Source: Kocuria palustris (GTDB taxonomy: Bacteria; Actinomycetota; Actinomycetes; Actinomycetales; Micrococcaceae). From it: 64,000 nt of DNA. A program made the position numbers and the translations under genes. This document shows positions 23,815-32,175 of this stretch, piece by piece. Location of the stretch: the NCBI RefSeq assembly GCF_016907795.1, contig NZ_JAFBCR010000001.1, forward strand, positions 1,054,001 through 1,118,000, in the 5' to 3' direction. Positions within the stretch are counted from its first letter, which is position 1. Each line of letters begins with the position of its first letter. The notes under the pieces were generated by a model. It ran no database searches. It was not told the origin of the DNA and saw nothing but the letters and a program-made list of their open reading frames with translations.

Positions 23815-24960
23815 ATGACCATCGATCACAGCTCCGCACCCGCCGTCGGCTTCGTCGGATGGCGCGGGATGGTCGGCTCCGTCCTCATGGACCGCATGCG
23901 CGCCGAGGGCGACTTCGCCGACATCCAGCCCGTCTTCTTCTCGACCTCCTCCCCCGGGGCCCCCGCTCCGCAGATCGAGGGCCTCGGCGACACCGGGGTC
24001 CTCCAGGACGCGAACGACATCGAGGCTCTTCGGCGCCTGCCGATCATCGTGACCGCCCAGGGCGGCGGGTACACCTCCGAGGTCCACCGGAAGCTGCGCG
24101 AGACCGGATGGGACGGCCTGTGGATCGACGCCGCCTCGACCCTGCGCATGGAGGACAGCTCGGTCATCGTGCTGGACCCCGTGAACCGCGACGTCATCGA
24201 CGCAGCGCTGGCCGGCGGCACCAAGGACTTCGTGGGCGGCAACTGCACCGTGTCCTGCATGCTCATGGGCCTGGGCGGGCTGTTCCGCAGTGGGCTCGTC
24301 GAATGGGCCACCTCCATGACGTATCAGGCGGCCTCCGGCGGCGGCGCCCGTCACATGCGCGAGGTCCTGCGCCAGTTCGGCGACCTCTCCTCGGCCGTGT
24401 CCGACGAGCTCGCCGATCCGGCCTCGGCCATCCTGGAGATCGATCGCAGGGTCCTGGAGACCCAGCGCTCCGGGCAGCTCGACGTCGAGCAGTTCGGCGT
24501 GCCGCTGGCCGGCTCCCTCATCCCCTGGATCGACGCCGATCTGGGCAACGGCCAGTCCCGCGAGGAGTGGAAGGCCGAGAAGGAGACCAACAAGATCCTG
24601 GGCCTGTCCGGCGACGACCAGATCGCGATCGACGGGCTGTGCGTGCGCATCGCCGCCATGCGCTCGCACTCGCAGGCGCTGACGATCAAGCTCACCGAGG
24701 ACGTCCCCGTCGAGGAGATCGAGCGGATCCTCGATGCCGACAACGAGTGGGCCACCGTGGTCGCGAACGAGAAGGAGGCCTCCATGAACGGACTGACCCC
24801 CGTCTCGGCCTCAGGGTCCCTGCAGATCCCGGTGGGGCGCCTGCGCAAGATGTCCATGGGTCCGCAGTACCTCTCGGCCTTCACGGTGGGCGACCAGCTG
24901 CTGTGGGGCGCGGCCGAGCCGCTGCGCCGCATGCTGCGCATCGCCATCGGAGCGCTGTGA
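23815..24960 (+). CDS. asd: aspartate-semialdehyde dehydrogenase
   Basis: Reduces aspartyl phosphate to the semialdehyde for lysine, methionine, threonine and diaminopimelate. 381 residues. The NADP loop is [12 protein letters not shown] (11-22); the active-site Cys144 lies in GGNCTVSC, with [10 protein letters not shown] and a C-terminal His-containing segment. The sequence resembles the longer enterobacterial form more than the roughly 345-residue form next to lysC in many actinobacteria. There is no lysC in this window. Confidence 0.95.
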   Translation: MTIDHSSAPAVGFVGWRGMVGSVLMDRMRAEGDFADIQPVFFSTSSPGAPAPQIEGLGDTGVLQDANDIEALRRLPIIVTAQGGGYTSEVHRKLRETGWDGLWIDAASTLRMEDSSVIVLDPVNRDVIDAALAGGTKDFVGGNCTVSCMLMGLGGLFRSGLVEWATSMTYQAASGGGARHMREVLRQFGDLSSAVSDELADPASAILEIDRRVLETQRSGQLDVEQFGVPLAGSLIPWIDADLGNGQSREEWKAEKETNKILGLSGDDQIAIDGLCVRIAAMRSHSQALTIKLTEDVPVEEIERILDADNEWATVVANEKEASMNGLTPVSASGSLQIPVGRLRKMSMGPQYLSAFTVGDQLLWGAAEPLRRMLRIAIGAL

Positions 24961-24997
24961 GGCGCACGCGGCGCTGAGCACCGCCGCTCGTCCCGGT

Positions 24998-25015
24998 GCG
25001 GCCCCTCGGGGCCGC
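24998..25015 (+). terminator. possible asd terminator
   Basis: GCGGCCCC and GGGGCCGC form a near-perfect stem with a tiny loop, 38 bases after the asd stop. A second GC stem (25081-25090 with 25095-25104) lies inside the 3' end of the convergent gene. Confidence 0.45.
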
Positions 25016-25055
25016 GGATGCGCCGCCCTGCGCGCCGACCACGAGCGGCCCCTCG

Positions 25056-25541
25056 TCAGGCACCCGGGGCTGCATTATGAGGGCCGCCGCGCACGCGGCG
25101 GCCCTCTCGCTGCGCCTGGGCCGCCTCCTCAGCTCGACGGGAGCGCTCCGCGGCTCCGGAGAGGCACCAGCGCCACCAGCCCGCCGCACGCGTGCCCTTC
25201 CACCAGGTCCACAGGCGGGTCACCTGGTGCAGCGCCCAGTGGTTGAGCCGCTCGGCCCAGGCGAACTCGAGCGACCACACTCCGATGCCGAGGAACACGA
25301 ACAGCCAACCCGGCCCAGGGATGAACCACATGATCACCCCGGCCATCAGCAGGACGAATCCCGCCACGGAGATCAGCCCGACCACCAGCGTGCGCCGCAG
25401 GCGGGATCCTCGGTGCGACCAGTCCTGGAACGCGCGCATCCGCCGCCGGATCGGGTGGCTGTGGCTCTGACCGCGGCGGATCTCGTCGGTCAGGTCCTCG
25501 CCCTGCGGCGGAACCTCGGCGAGAGGCTCCTGCGGGGTCAC
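25056..25541 (-). CDS. PGPGW-motif membrane protein (TIGR02611-like)
   Basis: 161 residues from GTG 25541. A basic N-terminus is followed by two hydrophobic helices (about 51-73 and 78-95) joined by WFIPGPGWLFVFLGI, the hallmark of putative PGPGW proteins of actinobacteria. The function is not known. Its GTG overlaps the murB stop (GTGA), making it the last gene of the maoC-MFS-murB string. The C-terminus is rich in Arg, Ala and Glu. Confidence 0.8.
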   Translation of the reverse strand: MTPQEPLAEVPPQGEDLTDEIRRGQSHSHPIRRRMRAFQDWSHRGSRLRRTLVVGLISVAGFVLLMAGVIMWFIPGPGWLFVFLGIGVWSLEFAWAERLNHWALHQVTRLWTWWKGTRAAGWWRWCLSGAAERSRRAEEAAQAQREGRRVRGGPHNAAPGA

Positions 25542-26656
25542 AGGTGGAAGCCCACCATCACCGGCTCGGGCACCAGCTGCACGCCGAAGGCCTCCTGGAC
25601 TCCGTCGCGCACAGTGCGGGCCAGGGCCTCCACGTCCGAGGCACTGGCCGAGCCGCGATTGGTCATGGCCAGGGTGTGCTTGGTCGACACGGCGGCTCGG
25701 CCCTGGGCCACATCCGGGCCCTCGAGCCCGAGGCGCTCGTTGCGCGTGCCGGGCAGCCCGAAGCCCTTGCCGAACCCCGAGCGATCGATCAGCCAGGCCG
25801 CCGAGAGCTTCAGCCGGCCCTCGACCGGCGAGCCGGCGCCGTCGAGCACCGGATAGCGCGGGGCATCGGCCGGCAGCAGCCGCTCGGCCTCCTTGGCCTC
25901 GACGATGGGGTTGGTGAAGAACGAGCCGGTGGAGAAGGTATCGGGGTCCTGCGGGTCCAGGACCATGCCCTTGGAGCCTCGCAGCTCCAGGACGGTGCGA
26001 CGCACCTGGGCCGGATCCGCACTGCCGCCGACCTCCACGGCCAGGGCGTCGGCCAGCTGGCCGTACTGGATCGGCGCGGAGTCCGTGCCCTGTGCCAGCC
26101 GGAAGCCGACCTCGAGGACCACGTAGCGCGGAGAGCCCGCCTCGGTGGTGCGCTTGAGCAGGGAGTCGCGGTAGGCGAAGTCGAGCTCGGCGGTCTCGAA
26201 CTCGCGGACCTCCCGCGCGCGCCGATCCCAGGTGCTGACACGCACGATCGTGCGGGAGACCTCCGCGCCGTAGGCCCCGACGTTCTGCACCGGGGTGGCC
26301 CCTGCGGTGCCCGGAATGCCGGACAGGGCCTCGAGGCCCACCAGCCCGCGGGAGACGGTCTGCTCGACGACGTCGTCCCAGGCATGCCCCGCCTGCACGG
26401 TCACGATCACGGAGCCGTCCTCCGACGGGTCCGCGACCTCGAGGCCCTGCGAGGCCAGGTGCACCACCACGCCGTCGAAGCCGTCATCGCCGACCAGCAG
26501 ATTGGATCCGCCGCCGACGAGCAGCACGGGCCTGCCCTGCTCGTCGGCGGCGCGGACGGCGTCGATGATCTCCTGCTGGCTGCCGGCGCGGATCAGGGAC
26601 CCGGCGGGGCCGCCGATGCGGGTGGTGGTCAGCGTGGAGAGCTCGGGGGAAGTCAT
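25538..26656 (-). CDS. murB: UDP-N-acetylenolpyruvoylglucosamine reductase
   Basis: Second committed step of peptidoglycan precursor synthesis; a flavoenzyme. 372 residues. FAD-binding LLVGGGSNLLVGDDGF, then GIPGTAGATPVQNVGAYG, the YRDS loop, the catalytic Ser in FSTGSFFTNP, and WLIDRSGF. It follows the MFS gene by 19 bp, yet has its own -10 box (26664-26669) 7 bases before the ATG. Confidence 0.97.
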   Translation of the reverse strand: MTSPELSTLTTTRIGGPAGSLIRAGSQQEIIDAVRAADEQGRPVLLVGGGSNLLVGDDGFDGVVVHLASQGLEVADPSEDGSVIVTVQAGHAWDDVVEQTVSRGLVGLEALSGIPGTAGATPVQNVGAYGAEVSRTIVRVSTWDRRAREVREFETAELDFAYRDSLLKRTTEAGSPRYVVLEVGFRLAQGTDSAPIQYGQLADALAVEVGGSADPAQVRRTVLELRGSKGMVLDPQDPDTFSTGSFFTNPIVEAKEAERLLPADAPRYPVLDGAGSPVEGRLKLSAAWLIDRSGFGKGFGLPGTRNERLGLEGPDVAQGRAAVSTKHTLAMTNRGSASASDVEALARTVRDGVQEAFGVQLVPEPVMVGFHL

Positions 26657-26663
26657 GCCCCCG

Positions 26664-26669
26664 ATCCTA
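26664..26669 (-). promoter_or_regulatory. -10 box of murB, probable leaderless start
   Basis: TAGGAT on the minus strand, 7 bases before the murB ATG, within the 19-bp gap after the MFS stop codon. Confidence 0.4.
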
Positions 26670-26675
26670 TCGACC

Positions 26676-27992
26676 TCAGGCCGCGGTGCCCGCTCGAGCT
26701 CCGGCCGAGGCAGGAGGCCGCAGATTCGAGACCAGCAGCATCGAGACGATCACGAAGATCATCACGAAGCCCAGGGCGCCTCGCACGCCCACGGCCTCGC
26801 CGAGCAGCCCCAGCAGCGGCGGACCGCCCAGGAACGCGCCGTAGCCGATGGTCGAGACCACGGAGACGTTGGCGGCGGCCCGACGGGGATCGTCGGCGGC
26901 GGCGGACATGCCCACGGGGAAGCCGAGGGAGGCGCCGATGCCCCACAGGAACAGCGCGATCATGCCGGCGGCCAGGGAGGGTGAGAACACGAAGACGCCC
27001 AGTCCGACCAGTGCGAGCGCGCAGGCGGTGCGCAGCACCGCGAGGCGGCCGAACCGGTCGATCAGCCAGGTGCCGCTGAGCCGGCCGGTGGTCATGGCGG
27101 CCACGAAGATGCCGTAGCCGATCGCGCCCAGGTGCGCAGGGGCCTCGTAGCCGTCGGTGATGGCCAGGGCCACCCAGTCGTTGGCCGCGCCCTCCGTCAG
27201 CGCCATGCCGAGCACGAAGACCCCCACCAGGACGGTGCGCTTGTCCCTCCAGGCGTCGCCGACCCCATAGGACGCGTCCTGCGCGGTCGCAGCGCCGGAG
27301 TCGCGTCCGCGGCCGTCGGAGGCCAGGTCGATCTGCTGCATGGTGCCGGTGATGAGGGGCATCTGCGAGGAGACGGGGTTGAGATCGGCGGCGGCCCGCC
27401 GGTCGCCCTGGAAGCGCGGCAGCGCCAGGGCCACCAGCAGACCCATGACCAGGGCCATGGCACCCACATGCCACACCACGGCCACCCCGCCGGCGGTCGC
27501 GATCGAGCCCACGACGGCACCGGTCACCGTGCCGATCGAGAAGAACGCGTGCATCAGCGGCATGATGCTGCGGCCCATGGCCGTCTCCAGCGCGGTTCCC
27601 TCGACGTTGGAGGCCACGTTCCAGGTGGCGGAACCCAGGCCGAAGAGCAGCATGCCCACGGCGGTCACCAGGACCGAGCCGAAGACGCTGACGCCCACGC
27701 CGATCAGGATCATGCCCATCACGACCATGGATGCGGTGACGGCGATGCTGCGCTTGGCACCCAGCCGCATCACGGTCATGCCCGAGGTGGACACCGAGGC
27801 GAAGGCCGCGATGGTCTGCGTGAGCAGCAGCGCCCCCATGGCCGCCGGGCCCAGCTCGAGCCGCTCGGAGATCGCGGGGATGCGGGTGAGCCACGCGGAG
27901 ATGCCGATGCCCGAGGCGAAGTAGATCGCGAAGACGCTGATGCGCCACGGGCGCAGGCTGGACGGGTCAGGCTTCGTGCGCCCCCGGGTCAA
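26676..27992 (-). CDS. MFS transporter, substrate unknown
   Basis: 438 residues with about twelve hydrophobic segments and a long polar loop in the middle (about 200-255). It resembles YbjJ-type major facilitator proteins. It probably starts with TTG 27992, which overlaps the stop of the dehydratase gene; the ribosome-binding site is weak, so expression likely depends on coupling. It sits between fatty-acid-type dehydratases and murB; the cargo cannot be told from sequence. Confidence 0.85.
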   Translation of the reverse strand: MTRGRTKPDPSSLRPWRISVFAIYFASGIGISAWLTRIPAISERLELGPAAMGALLLTQTIAAFASVSTSGMTVMRLGAKRSIAVTASMVVMGMILIGVGVSVFGSVLVTAVGMLLFGLGSATWNVASNVEGTALETAMGRSIMPLMHAFFSIGTVTGAVVGSIATAGGVAVVWHVGAMALVMGLLVALALPRFQGDRRAAADLNPVSSQMPLITGTMQQIDLASDGRGRDSGAATAQDASYGVGDAWRDKRTVLVGVFVLGMALTEGAANDWVALAITDGYEAPAHLGAIGYGIFVAAMTTGRLSGTWLIDRFGRLAVLRTACALALVGLGVFVFSPSLAAGMIALFLWGIGASLGFPVGMSAAADDPRRAAANVSVVSTIGYGAFLGGPPLLGLLGEAVGVRGALGFVMIFVIVSMLLVSNLRPPASAGARAGTAA

Positions 27993-28492
27993 CGGCAGAC
28001 CACCACCGCCTGCGCCTTGACCAGGACCTTCTGCGAGGCCGCCTCAGCGGGATCGGCCTGCGGGTCCGAGAGATCGGGGGCCGAGACGGTCAGGTCGATC
28101 CGGGCGGTGCCGGCCTGCTCGTCCAGGGCGCCCACGACGCCGACGATGCTCAGCGTGGTGGACGGCTGGATCTCGGCGGCGCCCTCGCGGACCCCGTTCG
28201 GCACCACGACCGGCTTGGTGAAGCGGGTCTGGACGTCGACGACGCGCCCCGGATCCCCCGCCCAGTCGGCCACGAGCTGCATGGCGGCACCCATGGTCAG
28301 CATGCCGTGGGCGATGACGTCCGGCAGGCCCACGGAGATGGCGAACTCCTGGTTCCAGTGGATGGGGTTGAAGTCCCTGGAGGCGGCGGCGTAGCGCACG
28401 AGATCGGCGCGGGAGAGCTGGAGGTCGCGGCGAGCGACCTCCTGGCCCTTCTCGAGCTGGGCGAGCACCGGAGCGGTGTCTGCAGCGGTCAC
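27989..28492 (-). CDS. MaoC-family dehydratase (HadB-like)
   Basis: 167 residues from GTG 28492. Hot-dog fold with the hydratase-2 motif: Asp and His in RDFNPIHWN, followed by GLPDVIAHGMLTMG. With its partner upstream it resembles the HadA/HadB heterodimer that dehydrates 3-hydroxyacyl-ACP in mycobacterial FAS-II. Micrococcales lack mycolic acids, so its substrate here is open. The GTG overlaps the partner's stop by a GTGA. Confidence 0.87.
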   Translation of the reverse strand: MTAADTAPVLAQLEKGQEVARRDLQLSRADLVRYAAASRDFNPIHWNQEFAISVGLPDVIAHGMLTMGAAMQLVADWAGDPGRVVDVQTRFTKPVVVPNGVREGAAEIQPSTTLSIVGVVGALDEQAGTARIDLTVSAPDLSDPQADPAEAASQKVLVKAQAVVVCR

Positions 28493-28938
28493 TGGTCGTC
28501 TCCTCTCACCAGCAGGGACGAGCGCGCGGTGGAGACCGGCTGGCCCTGGCGGTCGGTGATCTCGGTGCGGAACGTCACCATGGCCCCGGTGCCGACGGCG
28601 CGCACGGCATCGACGGTCGTGGCCGCGACGAGCTCGTCGCCGACGACGATGGGGCGGGCGTGGGTGAAGCGCTGATCGGCGTGCACGACGCGGGAGAAGT
28701 CGATCCCGGCCTCCGGGTCCGCCACCACGGCGGCCTCCGCGCGCTGGGCGACGATGATCGCGAAGGTCGGCGGGGCGAGGAGGTCCGCATGGCCCAAAGC
28801 GCGAGCTGCCTCCGGGTCCGTGTGGGACGGGTCCTGCGCGAAGACGGCCGCGGCGAACGCGCGCACGGCCTCCCGCGAGACGGTGTAGGGCTCGATGGCC
28901 GGATACGTCCGACCGACGAGCTCGGGGCTGATGGCCAT
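28489..28938 (-). CDS. FAS1-like/MaoC N-terminal dehydratase (UPF0336, HadA-like)
   Basis: 149 residues from ATG 28938, behind GGGAGG at 10 bases. Begins MAISPELVGRTYP and contains FAQDPSHTDPEAARALGH and APPTFAII; it keeps the fold but not the full catalytic motif, as expected of a structural partner subunit. A UPF0336-MaoC-murB order is conserved in Streptomyces near the same ribosomal cluster, which supports the pairing. Confidence 0.87.
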   Translation of the reverse strand: MAISPELVGRTYPAIEPYTVSREAVRAFAAAVFAQDPSHTDPEAARALGHADLLAPPTFAIIVAQRAEAAVVADPEAGIDFSRVVHADQRFTHARPIVVGDELVAATTVDAVRAVGTGAMVTFRTEITDRQGQPVSTARSSLLVRGDDQ

Positions 28939-29057
28939 GGCGGTGCAACCTCCCGTGGGTGCGCGGGCCCGATCCTGCGGCCGCTGACGGATTCTCGGGG
29001 ACGGGGCCTCGGAGGCCGCACCGGGAAGGCGCCCGCACCGCTGCCCCTGCAATAGGA

Positions 29058-29091
29058 GAAGCCCGCGATCCGAGTGGGGATCACGGGCTTC
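29058..29091 (-). terminator. terminator of the tRNA-Thr-tRNA-Met unit
   Basis: Arms 29058-29071 and 29078-29091 form a stem with one mismatch, 9 bases after the 3' end of tRNA-Met. It also sits upstream of the dehydratase operon, in a 161-bp gap with no other feature. Confidence 0.65.
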
Positions 29092-29099
29092 ATCTTCCG

Positions 29100-29173
29100 T
29101 AGCGGTGGACGGGCTCGATCCGTCGACCTCACGATTATGAGTCGTGCGCTCTAACCAGCTGAGCTACACCGCC
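29100..29173 (-). tRNA. tRNA-Met (CAT, elongator type)
   Basis: 74 bases; acceptor GGCGGTG with CACCGCT, discriminator A, anticodon stem CACGA/TCGTG with loop CTCATAA. The body matches the elongator tRNA-Met of actinobacteria rather than the initiator (no GGG/CCC stem) or the lysidine-type tRNA-Ile. No encoded CCA. Confidence 0.93.
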
Positions 29174-29233
29174 AGGAGAGACGATGACGCCCGCATCCCC
29201 GTCATGACGCGGATGCGGGCCCTCATCTCGAGA

Positions 29234-29304
29234 GCCCCGACCGGGAATCGATCCCGGGACCTCCATCTTACCAAGATGGCGCTCTACCACTGAGCTATCG
29301 GGGC
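29234..29304 (-). tRNA. tRNA-Thr (GGT)
   Basis: 71 bases; acceptor GCCCCGA pairs with TCGGGGC, discriminator T, anticodon loop CTTGGTA gives GGT. It lies 60 bp upstream of tRNA-Met on the same strand; the two are probably one transcript ending at 29058-29091. Confidence 0.95.
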
Positions 29305-29314
29305 AACGCGGAAT

Positions 29315-29344
29315 ACTGTACAGCACACCTGGCTGAGACATGAA
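29315..29344 (-). promoter_or_regulatory. candidate tRNA promoter
   Basis: TTCATG (29339-29344), 18 bases, TACAGT (29315-29320) on the minus strand, placing the start a few bases before tRNA-Thr. Confidence 0.4.
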
Positions 29345-29356
29345 ATCGGAGCCGGC

Positions 29357-29776
29357 TCAGTCATCATCCCAGTCGCCGTCCGCATCGTCGTCCCAGTCGT
29401 CGTCGTAGCCCTGGGACTGCTCGAGCGGGACGGGAACGGGGACGGGCTCCTGCGCCGGGGCCGGAGCCGGAGCGGGCGTCGCGGCCGGCTGCTGTTCTTC
29501 CCGGGTCGGCTGCGAGGTGGCCTCCGCCCGTGACGGCTCCGACGACGGCTGCGCCGAGGCCTCCTGCGACGGGCCCGCAGAAGGATCCTGCGACGCAGCG
29601 GACGAGGAGTCGTCCTCGGCCGGCTCGCTCGTGGCGCCGTCCTCGGGATCCTCGCTGCTGCCGACGCCGTCGCGCAGGACCTCGGTCTCCGGGGCCGCCG
29701 GGCCCGCAGAGACCCACAGGGCGACGGCGAGGATCGAGGCGACGATCAGGGCGACGACGGACCAGAGGATGCGCAT
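29357..29776 (-). CDS. membrane-anchored protein with aspartate-rich tail
   Basis: 139 residues from ATG 29776. An uncleaved-looking signal anchor (about 5-26) is followed by a Ser/Glu/Pro/Ala-rich disordered region. The C-terminus is strikingly acidic: GYDDDWDDDADGDWDDD, with 11 Asp and two Trp. It lacks a lipobox. It is downstream of a two-component pair on the same strand (64-bp gap). The tail could bind divalent cations; that is inference. No family recognised. Confidence 0.75.
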   Translation of the reverse strand: MRILWSVVALIVASILAVALWVSAGPAAPETEVLRDGVGSSEDPEDGATSEPAEDDSSSAASQDPSAGPSQEASAQPSSEPSRAEATSQPTREEQQPAATPAPAPAPAQEPVPVPVPLEQSQGYDDDWDDDADGDWDDD

Positions 29777-29840
29777 GTCCCCACAATGGCCTCCGCACGT
29801 GAGACGAGCATGAGGACCGCCTCGCTCGGCGCCGATCGGC

Positions 29841-30506
29841 TCAGATCTCCGCGAGCCTGTAGCCGGCTCCGCGCACCGTGATGATCCGCTCGGGCCCGAG
29901 CTTGTTGCGCAGGTAGCGCACGTAGACGTCCACCACGTTCGAGGAGCCCGCGAAGTCGTAGCCCCAGACCTTGTTCAGCAGCAGGTCGCGGGTGAGCACC
30001 TGGCCCGTGTTCTCGAGGAGCACCTGGGCCATCGAGAACTCGCGGGCCGACAGGGCGATCTCCTGGTCGTGGACGAACGCGCAGCGCCGCGAGATGTCCA
30101 GCGTCAGGCTCCCGGCGGTGAGCCTGCCGTCGTCCCCGGCGGAGCCCGTCTGACGCAGGCGCGCTTTCACCCGCGCCAGCAGCTCGGCGAAGCGGAAGGG
30201 CTTGGCCAGGTAGTCATCGGCCCCGGAGTCCAGGCCCTGCACGGTGTCCTCCACCGAGTCCCGAGCCGTGCACATGATCACGGGCATTCCGGAGCCGCCG
30301 GCGCGCAGATCGGCGAGCACCTGGAAGCCGTCGAGCCCGGGCAGTCCGACGTCGAGCACGAGGAGGTCGTAGACGCCGGTGCTGGCCAGATCCAGGGCCT
30401 CGACGCCGTCCTCGACGACCGCGGTCTCGTAGCCGGAGGCGCGCAGCCCTTTCTGGATGAAGCGGGAGATCCGCTCCTCGTCCTCCGCGATCAGGATGTT
30501 GGCCAT
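29841..30506 (-). CDS. OmpR/PhoP-family response regulator
   Basis: 221 residues. The receiver has the acidic pair at 8-9, phospho-acceptor Asp52 in LLVLDVGLPG, the Thr in MCTARDS and the Lys in YLAKPF. The winged-helix domain (LSAREFSMAQVLLENTGQVL ... VVDVYVRYLRNKLG) follows. All active residues are intact, unlike the GlnR-like regulator at 18.9 kb. It is 79 bp downstream of its histidine kinase; targets unknown. Confidence 0.93.
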   Translation of the reverse strand: MANILIAEDEERISRFIQKGLRASGYETAVVEDGVEALDLASTGVYDLLVLDVGLPGLDGFQVLADLRAGGSGMPVIMCTARDSVEDTVQGLDSGADDYLAKPFRFAELLARVKARLRQTGSAGDDGRLTAGSLTLDISRRCAFVHDQEIALSAREFSMAQVLLENTGQVLTRDLLLNKVWGYDFAGSSNVVDVYVRYLRNKLGPERIITVRGAGYRLAEI

Positions 30507-30585
30507 CTCCCGGTCCCTTCCTGGTGTCGTGACTGCCGCGGGGCTCTCCCGCTCGGGGGCAGGCTCGCACAGGAAGATGAGGGGA

Positions 30586-32142
30586 TCAGGAGAGAGAATC
30601 GACCGGCGTCTCGGCGGGCTCCGGCGAGGGCCCGCCCTCCGGCAGCATCAGGGTGAACTGAGAGCCCGCGCCGAGCGACGAGCGCAGCGCGACCCGCCCG
30701 CCGTGCCCGCGCGCGATGGCCTCGACGATGGCCAGGCCCAGCCCGGAGCCCCCGACCGTGCGCCCCGCCGAGGCCCGGCCGAAGCGCTCGAAGATCCGGG
30801 CCTGGTCCTTCACATCGATGCCGGCGCCGGTGTCGCGCACCCACAGCTGCAGCCGCCTGCCGCCGTCGTCGAGCTCGCCCCAGGAGGCGCCGATCGCGAT
30901 GGCGTCGTCCTCGGCGCTGAACTTCACGGCGTTGGCGGCCAGCTGGATGACGGCCTGCATGAGCCGTTCGCGGTCGGCCACCAGCAGGCCCTCGCAGCGG
31001 GAGTCGACCCGCCAGCGGCGCTGCCCGGATAGGGCCGAGATCCGCGCGAAGGCGTCGTCCAGGAAGGCAGAGACCTCGAAGGAGGCCGGGCGCACGAAGT
31101 CCGGGCGCCGCGACCGGGCCAGCATCAGGAGGTCATCGACCAGGCGGTTCATCCGTGAGATCTCGTCGAGCATCAGATCGCGGGTCTCGGCGGCGTCGTG
31201 CGGATCGTGCTCGTCCATCAGCTCGAGGTTGCCGTGCAGGATGGTCAGCGGCGTGCGCAGCTCGTGGGCGGCGTCGTCCAGGAACTGGCGCTGCTCCTCG
31301 AAGCCCTCCTGGAGGCGGTCGAGCATCCCGTTGAAGTTCTCCGCCAGGTGAGCCACGTCCGAATCCTGGCTGGGCACCTCCACGCGGCCGGAGAGATCGT
31401 TCACCGAGATCGACTCGGTGGCCTCGCGCAGCCTCGAGATCGGTGCGGTGACGCGCCCGATCAGGTAGTAGGCCACCGCTGAGGCGGCGACCAGGAACAG
31501 CAGGGAGATCATGACGTAGCGCCACCACGAGTCCAGGATCTCCTGGCGGCCCTGCGTGATGTCCGTGGCCACGACCAGGTAGCCCTCGGACGCATCGCCG
31601 TCGATGTCCACGTGGATCAGCCCGAAGCCGATGTCGCGGCCGTCGTGCTGTCCGATGGTGTGGACCGTGCGGTCCGGCTGGCCGTGCTCGCGCACGACCT
31701 CCTCGATCACGTCGTGGCTCAGGCCCTCGCCGGCCGGGCCGTCGTAGGTGTAGCGGACCTCGCCGTCGACCAGCCCCACGATGACCTCGTCAGGGGCCGG
31801 CACGGAGGTGGACATGAACGTCCACAGCAGGTGCTCGACGCTGTCGAACCGGCTGTCGAAGGCGTCCTCCGGTGCCGTCTCGGCAGGCGGGCCGGCCATG
31901 GCATCGGCCTCCGCCGAGGCGGGGCCGCGATCGAGCAGCCGCTGCAGCTCCCCGGCCTCCTGCTCGGTGCCCTGGGCCACCGAGGCCTCGAGCTGGCCGT
32001 AGCGGACCCAGTGCGTGGCCGCGCCGATCGCCAGCACCGTCAGAGCGGTGATGGTCACGACCACCACGAGGGCCCGTCCACGCACCGACGTCAGCTGTCG
32101 GAGCACAGCGCCGCCCCGGGCGGCGGCGGGCTCTGCGGTCAT
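30586..32142 (-). CDS. sensor histidine kinase
   Basis: 518 residues. Transmembrane helices at about 23-43 and 208-228 flank an acidic extracytoplasmic domain of roughly 165 residues. Then come HAMP (229-280), the H-box with His293 in AAHELRTPLT, and the ATPase domain (N-box QLAANAVKFS, VRDTGAGI, GGSGLGLAIV). Partner of the OmpR-type regulator just downstream. It starts 33 bp after the helicase gene but has its own -10 box. Confidence 0.93.
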   Translation of the reverse strand: MTAEPAAARGGAVLRQLTSVRGRALVVVVTITALTVLAIGAATHWVRYGQLEASVAQGTEQEAGELQRLLDRGPASAEADAMAGPPAETAPEDAFDSRFDSVEHLLWTFMSTSVPAPDEVIVGLVDGEVRYTYDGPAGEGLSHDVIEEVVREHGQPDRTVHTIGQHDGRDIGFGLIHVDIDGDASEGYLVVATDITQGRQEILDSWWRYVMISLLFLVAASAVAYYLIGRVTAPISRLREATESISVNDLSGRVEVPSQDSDVAHLAENFNGMLDRLQEGFEEQRQFLDDAAHELRTPLTILHGNLELMDEHDPHDAAETRDLMLDEISRMNRLVDDLLMLARSRRPDFVRPASFEVSAFLDDAFARISALSGQRRWRVDSRCEGLLVADRERLMQAVIQLAANAVKFSAEDDAIAIGASWGELDDGGRRLQLWVRDTGAGIDVKDQARIFERFGRASAGRTVGGSGLGLAIVEAIARGHGGRVALRSSLGAGSQFTLMLPEGGPSPEPAETPVDSLS

Positions 32143-32149
32143 GACTCAC

Positions 32150-32155
32150 ACGATA
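32150..32155 (-). promoter_or_regulatory. -10 box of the kinase gene, probable leaderless start
   Basis: TATCGT on the minus strand, 7 bases before the ATG, lying in the short gap after the helicase stop codon. Confidence 0.4.
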
Positions 32156-32175
32156 CGCAGGCCCGCCTTCTACGA

